Shown piece by piece: positions 8,986 through 16,722 of a stretch of DNA of 64,000 nucleotides (positions are counted from its first letter, which is position 1; each line of letters starts with the position of its first letter). The translations under genes were made by a program, and so were the position numbers. This DNA comes from Paenibacillus silvae (GTDB taxonomy: Bacteria > Bacillota > Bacilli > Paenibacillales > Paenibacillaceae). The notes below the pieces were generated by a model. It saw only the letters and a list, made by a program, of their open reading frames with translations. It searched no databases and had not been told where the DNA came from. The DNA lies in NCBI RefSeq assembly GCF_014639235.1, contig NZ_BMFU01000005.1, positions 149,189 to 213,188 on the forward strand. The letters are read 5' to 3'.

Positions 8986-9167
8986 GCAAGTTACATTCAA
9001 AATTTACACCATACCACTTCGTGGTCAGAACAACCTTCCGATCGCCGTTATCCCCAGATTTCAGGAATCCATTTCCAAGGGGGAAATCCGGGGATAAATA
9101 CGAGCACTTCGTTTCTTCAGGTTTTTTCTGCCCTCTCCGTTTCGGTGTAAAACTAAATTCAACTTGC
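8986..9167. repeat. Foldback MITE-like element between cntM and cntA
   Basis: It begins GCAAGTTACATTCAAAATTT and ends AATTCAACTTGC; the two ends form an imperfect inverted repeat of about 25 bp (shared blocks GCAAGTT and TTTACACC). Internally TTATCCCCAGATTTC pairs with GAAATCCGGGGATAA, so the whole element can fold on itself. It shares its internal sequence with the element at 56308-56501. It starts about 16 bp from the cntM stop and ends about 19 bp before the cntA start, filling the gap. Confidence 0.75.
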
Positions 9168-9182
9168 ATTTTTTATATCAAA

Positions 9183-10484
9183 TCAATCCTTACTGCCATT
9201 TAGCGCACTGCAGATCATACGAATATCCTGTTGAAACGACTGGATTACAAATGCTGTAGACAGACGCTGATCCGGGTGTGCACGGGCCGTTTCCTGAAGC
9301 TTTGCTTCGTATATGGCTATAAAATGGTCAATCGCAGGGCAGCTGACCTGCACATGTCTGGCAATGCCCTGAATGATTTTGATGCGGTAGTAATCCTCCT
9401 TCGGCATTCTCGGAACGTCGAGCTCTCCCTCGCGGTTCGTAAATATGCGGCGGAACGGCACAGCAGAGAAGTCGAAATAGGCTCCGGCAGCATCCGGCTC
9501 CGAGAACGGATCAATCAATAACGAGGCGTAACGTATGTATAATAGAAATTCCTGATGAATCGCCTGCAATTGATCAAATTCCTCGATATCATGACGCGAT
9601 AAACTCTCTAATCGAACCGGGTAGTTGTCATCCGTCATGAACTGCAGCAGATTGATTCCCTGAATATGGAGTCTGTCCGTAATCTGCGTAATCTCCTGCC
9701 ATTGTTCCCGCATGCTGCGAATTAACGCAGGTGTAATCGGGCCTTCGGGATACAGCTTGTAAACATATTTTTGTACGCCCTGCTCACCGAAGATCGCCTC
9801 CAGTGAGAAAGCATTCATAAACAACGGTGGATGAACGTATAACGAAATATTTCGCGTTTCAGCCTCCAGCGGGGAAGACATCACGCCGAGTGCAATATGC
9901 AACCGCTCGAACAGCTCGCGTAATTGCTGCACATAAGCTGAAGAGGGCACAGTGGAGCCAATATATACCTTCCTTTTCACTCCTGTAGTGATAACCTGAT
10001 TCGACGGATGTTCATGCAACCAGCGCGTATCTCCCAGATACGTGGAGAAGCTGATAATCTCCGCCTCTGCCCCCCGTTGCTGCAAATATTGGCTCACCAG
10101 CAGACTGGAACCAAACGTCGGTGAAACGAGAATAACGCATTTCAGTTGCTTTATGAATGCATCATCTATTTGCTGCAATACATCGATATAAGCATCGGTT
10201 GTGACAGCCAGAACCAGCGTCTGCCATTCTCCTGCCAGTGTGTTGTACCCCCGGAATACCTGATCCACGATACACTTTCCTGCCAAGGCACGATGCTTTT
10301 CATTTTGTATGGTCACTTGAACCTGCTGCCCACTCTGTTCCAATGCTGCATAAAAGGCTGCTGACCGCACCGATTCCCTGCCCGCCAGGCCAACGCGGCA
10401 ATCAAGATCATTTTTGAACGTAATAGCCAGCTGGATGGACGCAGGACCTGTGCCGCATAACAGAACTCGTTGAATGCCGCTCAT
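9183..10484 (-). CDS. cntM: CntM-type opine metallophore dehydrogenase
   Basis: Catalyses the last step, NAD(P)H-dependent reductive condensation of the aminobutanoyl-histidine intermediate with an alpha-keto acid. Its 433 aa match staphylopine dehydrogenase closely as I remember that sequence. Landmarks are the Rossmann motif GTGPASIQLA near the N-terminus, SPTFGS, SFSTYLGDTR (145-154), ETRNISLYVHPPLFMN, YKLYPEGPIT and FDFSAVPF. Arg36 aligns with Arg33 of the S. aureus enzyme, a marker of NADPH preference. Asp152 aligns with Asp150, the published marker of pyruvate selectivity. With cntK present, those rules predict a staphylopine-type product. It starts 18 nt after cntL ends. Confidence 0.93.
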   Translation of the reverse strand: MSGIQRVLLCGTGPASIQLAITFKNDLDCRVGLAGRESVRSAAFYAALEQSGQQVQVTIQNEKHRALAGKCIVDQVFRGYNTLAGEWQTLVLAVTTDAYIDVLQQIDDAFIKQLKCVILVSPTFGSSLLVSQYLQQRGAEAEIISFSTYLGDTRWLHEHPSNQVITTGVKRKVYIGSTVPSSAYVQQLRELFERLHIALGVMSSPLEAETRNISLYVHPPLFMNAFSLEAIFGEQGVQKYVYKLYPEGPITPALIRSMREQWQEITQITDRLHIQGINLLQFMTDDNYPVRLESLSRHDIEEFDQLQAIHQEFLLYIRYASLLIDPFSEPDAAGAYFDFSAVPFRRIFTNREGELDVPRMPKEDYYRIKIIQGIARHVQVSCPAIDHFIAIYEAKLQETARAHPDQRLSTAFVIQSFQQDIRMICSALNGSKD

Positions 10485-10502
10485 TGCTCATATCTGCCTC
10501 CC

Positions 10503-11300
10503 TTACATACTTTTCTGGTATAACGCAATATCGAACACATCATGCGGGCGCAAAATGTTATCTGCGAGCCTCCACTTCCGGCCGTCCGTCTCCCGCATCG
10601 GATAATTGAACAGCGATTTCAACTGATTGCCGTAGCGCATCGCCACGACCACCTGTGCATTGGTCAACGCATGTAATTGATCAAGCAGTTCGTATTTATT
10701 GGCTACGGTTGAGCTGAAAATGATATGGGTGGCTTCCCGGGTATATGCCAGATCCTCCAGCAATGACAACTCCAGGCGAATGTTTAATTCTGACCCAAGC
10801 GTCTGCACAACTTTCCGCCCTAGCGTAATTGCTTCTGCATCAATATCAATGCCTATCACCTGTGCTCCGGTGCGCCGTGCAATCAGCAGCGGGGTCATCG
10901 GGAAGGAACCGGAACCGACCAGCAGCACCTTCGAATCAGGCGTCACCTGAAAGCTGCCAAACTCTTTGTCGATACACTCTTCAATATTTTTAAAATAATC
11001 CGCAATCTGCACTTCTCCATCCTGCAGCTTCAATGCCCGGTACTTCTCCATAATCGCTACACACCGGGCTGATTGATCTCTAAGTTCCTGAATCAGCGGT
11101 TCAAGCTCCTCCAGCTCTGACGGTCTCAACATGTTCCAAGCGTGCCGATGATCCGCATCCGTCACAAAACGGGAATAATTATTAATAACTGTCTCCAGCT
11201 CGGAGCTGTGCTCAAGCGTCTGGTCATACCTGACCGCAAGATTGCTGAACTGTGAAGCGAATTCGGTAAGCCTTGTCTCAAAGTGGATTAACGTGATCAA
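10503..11300 (-). CDS. cntL: CntL-type nicotianamine synthase-like aminobutanoyltransferase
   Basis: Transfers the aminobutyrate moiety of S-adenosylmethionine to histidine. The SAM-binding region reads VLLVGSGSFPMTPLLIARR, followed by IGIDIDAEAI, as in the nicotianamine-synthase-like CntL family. I favour the TTG at 11300, because AGGAGGAG lies immediately upstream (AGGAGG with an 8-nt spacer). This gives 265 aa, close to the staphylococcal length. The frame is open to a GTG at 11366 and includes an ATG at 11318, neither with a ribosome site. It sits between cntK and cntM. With a CntK racemase present, D-histidine is the expected acceptor. Confidence 0.9.
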   Translation of the reverse strand: MITLIHFETRLTEFASQFSNLAVRYDQTLEHSSELETVINNYSRFVTDADHRHAWNMLRPSELEELEPLIQELRDQSARCVAIMEKYRALKLQDGEVQIADYFKNIEECIDKEFGSFQVTPDSKVLLVGSGSFPMTPLLIARRTGAQVIGIDIDAEAITLGRKVVQTLGSELNIRLELSLLEDLAYTREATHIIFSSTVANKYELLDQLHALTNAQVVVAMRYGNQLKSLFNYPMRETDGRKWRLADNILRPHDVFDIALYQKSM

Positions 11301-11401
11301 TAGTGTCTCCTCCTGCATCTCGTTATCGTCACACCGTGCTGCCAGATTTAAGATTAAAAGCTTCACTCAGATACGTTGAAGGTTTAAATGGAGAGTTATG
11401 C

Positions 11402-12268
11402 TCATATACTCGCCATACTTCTGCTCCGCTCCAGCGGAGCATCAATAAAAGCGGTTCCGTGAGCTACAATTCCAACATTGCCCTCGATCTTAATTGCCTT
11501 CACACCTGCTGTATTCCACTGGGCAGTCACCTTCATTACACCTCCAGGCTGCTTGATCATCTGCGAAACCTCCCGCTGTGACAGCCAGGCCAGATAAGCG
11601 CCTATGGATGCTGTGCCCGACCCGCAGCCCCTCTCCCAGATAAGACTGTCCAGCTGCGGAACATAAATTAACGGAGCCATCTCTTCTGTGACCGGACGGT
11701 ATAACAGAATGCCAATCAATTTGTCACTCGTCGTAAGTCCAAGGAGCCGCGCCAGATGCTGTGCCCGCCGTCTCATCGTGTCATCGAAATCCTGAACTTC
11801 GATCACAATATGAATAAATTCGGCATATCGAACAACAATCATCTCCAGCTCCATACCTTCAAACGTGATCGCCTTGCGCTCGATCAGCTCGGGAACGGGC
11901 ATTGTAACCTGGCAATCATACCGATTCTCCCGCTTCTTCACATGACAGTAAATCAGGCTCTCTGTGCCTGAAACATCCAGCTTGACGTTCATTGAAGCCT
12001 GCTGCTCCAGCCCCTGTTCAGAAGCAATATGGGCAGCAAGTGCCATACATGCATTACCACAGAACTCTCCTCCAGCCATCTCAAGACGGGCGGCGGCTTC
12101 CTGCCTGTGAGGCGGCTTAATGAATCCCACCTGCTCAGCGTAGACATGATCATAAGACATCAGACTGGAGGCTATGCCGCTGTAATGCTCGGCAGCATGA
12201 TTCGTTTTGACCAGAATAGTCATGTTCTGCGTTGGACTACATTTGATAAAATCAATCTCATGTTTCAT
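11402..12268 (-). CDS. cntK: CntK-type histidine racemase
   Basis: Diaminopimelate-epimerase fold racemase that would supply D-histidine for metallophore synthesis. Both catalytic cysteines of the fold are visible: GGEFCGNACMAL in the N-terminal half and WERGCGSGTASIGAY in the C-terminal half. The ATG at 12268 (MKHEIDFIKCSPTQNMTILV) has AGGAG 11 nt upstream and aligns with the start of S. aureus CntK, giving 288 aa. An in-frame ATG at 12322 would add 18 residues but has only a weak ribosome site. The open frame beyond that runs through the Zur box and is not coding. First gene of the metallophore operon. Confidence 0.92.
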   Translation of the reverse strand: MKHEIDFIKCSPTQNMTILVKTNHAAEHYSGIASSLMSYDHVYAEQVGFIKPPHRQEAAARLEMAGGEFCGNACMALAAHIASEQGLEQQASMNVKLDVSGTESLIYCHVKKRENRYDCQVTMPVPELIERKAITFEGMELEMIVVRYAEFIHIVIEVQDFDDTMRRRAQHLARLLGLTTSDKLIGILLYRPVTEEMAPLIYVPQLDSLIWERGCGSGTASIGAYLAWLSQREVSQMIKQPGGVMKVTAQWNTAGVKAIKIEGNVGIVAHGTAFIDAPLERSRSMASI

Positions 12269-12331
12269 GCCAGCAGTTGCTCCTGTTCTTATGAAATTCG
12301 AATTGAAGTACTCCAAATTCATCGCCTGTCG

Positions 12332-12356
12332 TTTAATAGTAATTATTACGATTAAA
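12332..12356 (-). promoter_or_regulatory. Zur box of the cnt operon
   Basis: TAGTAATTATTACGA (12337-12351) with flanks TTTAA and TTAAA forms an inverted repeat with one mismatch in two 12-bp arms around T12344. It lies just downstream of the -10 of the cntK promoter. Twenty-four bases are identical to the site ahead of the COG0523 gene. In Staphylococcus the cnt operon is known to respond to Zur and Fur; only a Zur-type site is apparent here. Confidence 0.88.
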
Positions 12357-12364
12357 CAAGAAGA

Positions 12365-12393
12365 AATATAGCACACGCATTAGGGGTCGTCAA
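12365..12393 (-). promoter_or_regulatory. Sigma-A promoter of the cnt operon
   Basis: TTGACG (12393-12388), a 17-nt spacer and TATATT (12370-12365) on the minus strand, followed after 8 bases by the Zur box. The architecture is the same as at 853-881. Confidence 0.78.
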
Positions 12394-12460
12394 CAAATAT
12401 TTCCATGTACGTCATTAGCTGTGCTGATCTATAAAATATAATTTAGATGCATTGTTGGTT

Positions 12461-12501
12461 AAAAAAACAGAAAAATAGAGCTGACGCCTGGCGCCAGCTC
12501 T
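12461..12501 (-). terminator. Rho-independent terminator after the M20 gene
   Basis: On the minus strand AGAGCTG...CAGCTCT with an inner GC-rich palindrome is followed by ATTTTTCTGTTTTTTT. It ends transcription from the sulfur cluster before the cnt promoter. Confidence 0.85.
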
Positions 12502-12640
12502 ACAGCTAATGGTATAGAAAGTACAGATCAACAGATACCAATTTATCCGATATCATACGAATGACCAGCACCACGATGATGTGCAAAGCGAAAACTGACT
12601 TCTCGTCTGTTCAGATGTCCCTCTACCCTGAACAGCGATC

Positions 12641-13954
12641 CTAACCTTGCAATCGGTAAAACGCCTGCTCTGCCAGTGCTGCCAGCAAGTGGGCGCCCAG
12701 CGGCAACGCCTGCTCATTCACATCAAAGGCCGGATGATGCCACTCGTGCGGGCCCGAGGTGCCGAGGAAGAGGAACAGACCGGGAACTTCTTTTTGATAA
12801 AAGGAAAAGTCCTCCCCCGCCGGAGAGGGCAGCGGTCTGACGGTATTCAGGCCAAGTTGCTGCGCAGCCTGAACAGCGTCCTCCGCCAGCAATTCATCAT
12901 TGACCACTGCGGGCGGTCCCTGAATCCAGCGAACCGTTGCACGGGTGCCATAGGCTGCAGCGACACCGGACACTACCTGATTGAAACGTTCGCGGATAAG
13001 CGCCCGCACCTTCTCGTCAAAGGTACGTACTGTGCCATCGAGCACCGCCTCCTCCGGGATGACGTTCCAGGCAGTGCCGCTATGAATTTTGGTAACGCTG
13101 ATAACGGCACTCTCCTGCGCACTCACATTACGGCTGACAATAGCCTGCAGCGCGGTGACGATATGCGAAGCAACGACAATCGGATCAATGCCTGCTTCCG
13201 GCACTGCAGCATGGGTGCCTACGCCTTCCACCTTGACAACAAAACCGTCTGCCGCAGCCATCAGAGCCCCCTCACGAATGCCTACAGTGCCAACTCGCAA
13301 ATCCGGTTTGTTATGCAAACCGAATATGGCCTGCACTTCGTTCAGTGCCCCGCTCTGAATGACCTGCCGTGCACCTGTCGCCTTCTCCTCTGAAGGCTGG
13401 AAGATGAGGCGTACTCGCCCGGGCAGACTGGCTTCACGCTGCTTCAGCAGCCGTGCGGCTCCAACGAGAATAGCTGTGTGGGCATCATGCCCGCACGCAT
13501 GCATGCGCCCCTCGATCTGTGAAGCAAACTCCAGCCCGGTCTGCTCCTGAATCGGCAGAGCATCAATATCCGCCCGCAGCGCAACAATAGGTCCCTCCGT
13601 CTGTCCCACTTCAGCGACAAGCCCGGTGCGCAGCTTATACTCATCCGCAAAGCGAATGCCTTCCTTCTCCAGCCAGCCACGAATGGCTGCGGTTGTTTCC
13701 TTTTCCTCACCAGACAGCTCAGGGTTGCGATGCAGATACCGCCGGATCGCGGTCAGCTCTTCCGCAAATGCCTCATCATGCACTACATATTGTGCCTGCA
13801 GCTGTTCTGCTTGCTCATCAGTTTGCTTTTCTGAATCTTTTTGGTGTCCTTGCTTTGCATCCTGCCTGCTCTGCTGCTCTTCATCCTGCTTACTCCCTTG
13901 CTCTTCATCCTGCTGCTCAAGCTTTCGTCCAGACTGCTCCAGCTCACTTCTCAT
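12641..13954 (-). CDS. M20 family amidohydrolase (YxeP/hippurate-hydrolase-like) with Q/E/K-rich extension
   Basis: Metal-dependent deacylase of 437 aa. The M20D motifs are present: MHACGHDAHTA, FQPSEEK, GLHNKPDL, GTHAAVPEAGIDP and GEDFSFY. YxeP-type relatives remove N-acetyl groups from cysteine derivatives, which fits the sulfur-salvage neighbourhood; the exact substrate is not known. Residues 1 to about 58 are an unusual low-complexity stretch of Q, E, K, D and S, encoded by short imperfect repeats (two copies of a TGCTCTTCATCCTGCT word on the plus strand). The core usually starts near the sequence AEELTAIRRYLHRNPELSG. The upstream ATG at 13954 has GGAGGG 5-6 nt before it, so the extension is probably translated. 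The start overlaps a possible small frame by ATGA. Confidence 0.88.
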   Translation of the reverse strand: MRSELEQSGRKLEQQDEEQGSKQDEEQQSRQDAKQGHQKDSEKQTDEQAEQLQAQYVVHDEAFAEELTAIRRYLHRNPELSGEEKETTAAIRGWLEKEGIRFADEYKLRTGLVAEVGQTEGPIVALRADIDALPIQEQTGLEFASQIEGRMHACGHDAHTAILVGAARLLKQREASLPGRVRLIFQPSEEKATGARQVIQSGALNEVQAIFGLHNKPDLRVGTVGIREGALMAAADGFVVKVEGVGTHAAVPEAGIDPIVVASHIVTALQAIVSRNVSAQESAVISVTKIHSGTAWNVIPEEAVLDGTVRTFDEKVRALIRERFNQVVSGVAAAYGTRATVRWIQGPPAVVNDELLAEDAVQAAQQLGLNTVRPLPSPAGEDFSFYQKEVPGLFLFLGTSGPHEWHHPAFDVNEQALPLGAHLLAALAEQAFYRLQG

Positions 13955-14151
13955 TCCGTCCCTCCGTTCAGCTTCAGGTTATGTGATGGTTGCTTCAGTT
14001 TTCTCTTGCTTCGATTCGCTTCCCTGCCCAAAAAGATCGTTCCCTTGCCAAACAGCAACTCATACAGCAATTCGAAGGAACGAATGCGTTTTGAGAAATC
14101 CTTCGTTGCTGTTGTGACAATAATCTCTTCGATGGCAAAAGGGTGCTGCAC
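13951..14151 (-). CDS. Possible 66-aa protein filling the LysR-M20 gap
   Basis: An open frame starting GTG directly after the LysR stop codon and ending in a 4-bp ATGA overlap with the M20 gene. It contains VTTATKDFSKRIRSFELLYE, and the composition looks protein-like. The start has no recognisable ribosome site at normal distance. I do not recognise the sequence. It may be a real small protein, translated by re-initiation, or chance. The exact fit between two genes is the main argument for it. Confidence 0.3.
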   Translation of the reverse strand: MQHPFAIEEIIVTTATKDFSKRIRSFELLYELLFGKGTIFLGREANRSKRKLKQPSHNLKLNGGTE

Positions 14152-15024
14152 TTACAGCTGTCGCAGCATCTCCCCGAAGGGCTCGGCAAATGGCGAATAT
14201 TCCTCCTTCAAGGTCACAACACTGATCTGCAGCGATACCCCTGCCACCTCATGAACCTGAATAGGGAACAGCTCCTGACGCTGTACCTCCTTCTTTACCG
14301 TAAGCCCCGGGAGAAAAGCAATACCTGCACCCTGCATAACCAGTTTCTTCGCCGTTTCCGAATTATCGACATGATATGTAATGTCCGGCGAATGCTCCAG
14401 AGAATCGAAAGCCCGATGAATTCGAAGCCAGTCCAGTGATCCACATTCAAAGAAAACCAGCTGCTGCTCCCGAAGCGCCTCCATACTGACATGCCCACGT
14501 TCAATGAAGGGATGGTCTTTGTATACATACAGCTGGATTGGATCTTCGTAATAAGCAACGGTACGAATGGCGGGATGCATGACCTTTCGTACAAAGGCCA
14601 AATCAATCTCCTGCCCGAGCAGTTTGGCAATCAACTGATCCGTTGTTGCGGTGGTCAGCTTGATATTCACCTCGGGATACGTCGCTTTGATTCGGGGCAG
14701 AAAATCAGGAATAACATAATTAGACACCGACACCGTGCTGCCTAGACGCAAAGCTTCAGGTGTTGTTCTCCGCTGCTGAATTTTCTGTCTTCCCTTCTGA
14801 AGTACTTGCAGCACCTGCTGCGCATAAGGTAAAAATTTGCGGCCCTCATCTGTCAGCACAATCTGCTTGCCTAGCCGGTCAAACAGCTTGCACCCGAGCT
14901 CTCTTTCCAGTGACTGGATGCGTGCCGTAACCGAAGGCTGGGACAAGAAGAGTACTTCAGCCGCCTTATTGAAGCTGCCATAGTGATTGATATATACAAA
15001 TGCTTCAATGTTCTCTACATTCAT
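14152..15024 (-). CDS. LysR-family regulator of the sulfur cluster
   Basis: LysR-type regulator, 290 aa from ATG 15024 (MNVENIEAFVYINHYGSFNK). The winged HTH contains AAEVLFLSQPSVTARIQSLE, followed by the linker helix and a substrate-binding-like effector domain. The frame is open to 15096, but the upstream part lacks the family N-terminus. It lies between the FMN reductase and the M20 deacylase, on the same strand. Comparable regulators (CysL, YtlI/AscR) control sulfur-source genes in Bacillus, so regulation of this cluster, perhaps with an acetylated thiol or O-acetylserine as effector, is inferred. Confidence 0.85.
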   Translation of the reverse strand: MNVENIEAFVYINHYGSFNKAAEVLFLSQPSVTARIQSLERELGCKLFDRLGKQIVLTDEGRKFLPYAQQVLQVLQKGRQKIQQRRTTPEALRLGSTVSVSNYVIPDFLPRIKATYPEVNIKLTTATTDQLIAKLLGQEIDLAFVRKVMHPAIRTVAYYEDPIQLYVYKDHPFIERGHVSMEALREQQLVFFECGSLDWLRIHRAFDSLEHSPDITYHVDNSETAKKLVMQGAGIAFLPGLTVKKEVQRQELFPIQVHEVAGVSLQISVVTLKEEYSPFAEPFGEMLRQL

Positions 15025-15107
15025 GGGCGCCTCCGTATCTACGTCCGCAGACGTTTTTGCAAGGGAAACAAACATCGCTGATGGTAAGACCATCATCTAT
15101 TTTTTAT

Positions 15108-15132
15108 TTTTCCTATCATATTACTTGGTTTT
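15108..15132 (-). promoter_or_regulatory. AAACC...ATAGGAA motif upstream of the LysR gene
   Basis: Minus strand AAACCAAGTAATATGATAGG followed by AA. The same AAACC(A/T)A...ATAGGAA arrangement recurs at 19449-19470 and 21137-21154, each ahead of a unit of this cluster. It overlaps the stop codon of the FMN reductase gene and lies 84-108 bp before the LysR start. Candidate operator for a shared regulator. Confidence 0.4.
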
Positions 15133-15679
15133 AGTTTATCGTAATACCGTCCTTTGCCAGTGTCAATCTTAATTCTTCCAGAGACCGGTCGAGACGGGCG
15201 GTAATATCTGCCGCCAGTGTAAATGTTCCGTCCTCATTGCGTTCAATCGCCTGATCCACTGCGTATACGCCGCCAAGAATATGCCGTCCACCAAGTGCGG
15301 TAAGCACAGGCTTCAATGCATAATCAATGGCAAGCAAATGTGCAATCGAACCGCCAATGACGAGGGGCAGAGTTACTTTATCCCGGAGTCCTTCTTGTGG
15401 AATCAGGTCGAGAAACAGCTTGAGCACACCCGAATAGGCTGCCTTGTATACAGGAGTAGCCACAATAACAGCATCCGCTGCATCCACGATGGCCAGTGCA
15501 TCCTGAATGGCCGGGCTGTCGAACTTTGCCTGCACCAGATCTTCTGCCGGCAAATCGGTCACCTGAATCACTTCAACGGAAATACCAGCTTTGCTTAACG
15601 TATGGGTACTATAATCCGTAAGTCCTGTCAAACGTGAACGCTTGGACGGGGTTCCGGCAATAATGACAACATGTGACAT
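15131..15679 (-). CDS. ssuE: NADPH-dependent FMN reductase, SsuE-like
   Basis: Flavodoxin-like NAD(P)H:FMN reductase of 182 aa that would supply reduced FMN to the neighbouring two-component monooxygenase. The FMN phosphate loop reads GTPSKRSRLTGL, the central motif is TPVYKAAYSGVLKLFLD, and VIGGSIAHLLAIDYALKPVL is characteristic of SsuE and its relatives. ATG 15679 is preceded by AAGGAGG. It is downstream of the ABC permease genes on the same strand, which supports joint function in oxidative release of sulfur from organic compounds. Confidence 0.88.
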   Translation of the reverse strand: MSHVVIIAGTPSKRSRLTGLTDYSTHTLSKAGISVEVIQVTDLPAEDLVQAKFDSPAIQDALAIVDAADAVIVATPVYKAAYSGVLKLFLDLIPQEGLRDKVTLPLVIGGSIAHLLAIDYALKPVLTALGGRHILGGVYAVDQAIERNEDGTFTLAADITARLDRSLEELRLTLAKDGITIN

Positions 15680-15704
15680 GTTATTTTCCTCCTTGGAATA
15701 GCGG

Positions 15705-16634
15705 TCAGGCCGCTCCTTTTACTTTTGGATCAAGTCTATCGCGAATATCGTCTCCAATCAGATTTACAGCCAGAACAAACAGCGTAATGGCCAGGCCCGG
15801 GAAGGTGCAAATCCACCAGGCTACCGTCAAATAACCTCTGCCTTGAGACAGCAATGCACCCCAATCGGGAATTTCCTTCAATACACCGAGTCCGAGAAAA
15901 CTGAGTCCCGATCCGGTCAATATGGATGTTCCTACCCCCAGCGTTGCCATAACGAGCAGCGGCGACAAGGAGTGTGGCAGAACATGCTTCCAGAAAATGC
16001 GGGCATTGGAACCGCCCAGTGAACGTGTTGCCATAATAAAGGGCAGATTCTTCACTGACATGACCTGACCACGCATCACCCGGGCATACCCCGGTATCGA
16101 GGCTGCTGCCACCGCCAGCGCAATATTCATCAGTCCTGGGCCAAGTGCAGCGGCAACAGACAGTGCCAGCAGGACACCAGGCACAGCCATAAGAATATCT
16201 ACAGCACGCATTGTTACGGTATCAACGATTCCGCCCACGTACCCCGCAAGGATTCCAAGCATGCTGCCAACAAGACCGCCCACAAGCACGGATGCAAAAC
16301 CAATCAGCAGGGAATCTCTGCTGCCATACACAACCACACTGAATATATCTCTTCCGAAATAATCCGTACCAAACAGGTGAACAGCAGAAGGAGCCTGTAG
16401 TATTGCGTCCGTCATCATCTGTGTGGGATCATACGGAGCAATCCAACCTGGAACGATCGCACAGGCCACAGTAAAAATGACGATTAGCAGCGCGACATAC
16501 AAGAACAGCCGCGATACTGTGGATGAGACACGCTGCCGCCAAGACAGGCGGCTCCATCCCCACAAGCGGGCTTTCCCTGCGCTGCCTGCCCATGCCTTTT
16601 TGTCACCAGCCAAAGGTTTCATGCTCATAACCAT
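15705..16634 (-). CDS. Dipeptide-type ABC permease (DppC-like)
   Basis: ABC permease of 309 aa from ATG 16634, chosen because GGAGG lies 5 nt upstream. The longer frame to 16787 overlaps the preceding permease gene and lacks hydrophobic sequence. An N-terminal membrane helix (LFLYVALLIVIFTVACAIVP) is followed by FGTDYFGRDIFSVVVYGSR and the EAA-loop region, with SFLGLGVLKEIPDWG near the end. It pairs with the permease upstream. No ATPase genes are encoded in this cluster, so the ATPases must be shared from elsewhere. Confidence 0.87.
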   Translation of the reverse strand: MVMSMKPLAGDKKAWAGSAGKARLWGWSRLSWRQRVSSTVSRLFLYVALLIVIFTVACAIVPGWIAPYDPTQMMTDAILQAPSAVHLFGTDYFGRDIFSVVVYGSRDSLLIGFASVLVGGLVGSMLGILAGYVGGIVDTVTMRAVDILMAVPGVLLALSVAAALGPGLMNIALAVAAASIPGYARVMRGQVMSVKNLPFIMATRSLGGSNARIFWKHVLPHSLSPLLVMATLGVGTSILTGSGLSFLGLGVLKEIPDWGALLSQGRGYLTVAWWICTFPGLAITLFVLAVNLIGDDIRDRLDPKVKGAA

Positions 16635-16722
16635 TAACGCCTCCCTCTGCGCGCGCCTGATGCGCTGTTCCTGATATGTCTGATGGTCTGATGATCTTGG
16701 TATGAGGGTATGATGATCTGTT

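Noticed and set aside
11301..11366. Longer CntL start (GTG 11366 or ATG 11318)
   Set aside because: Neither has a ribosome site, whereas AGGAGGAG precedes TTG 11300; the choice still needs experimental support.
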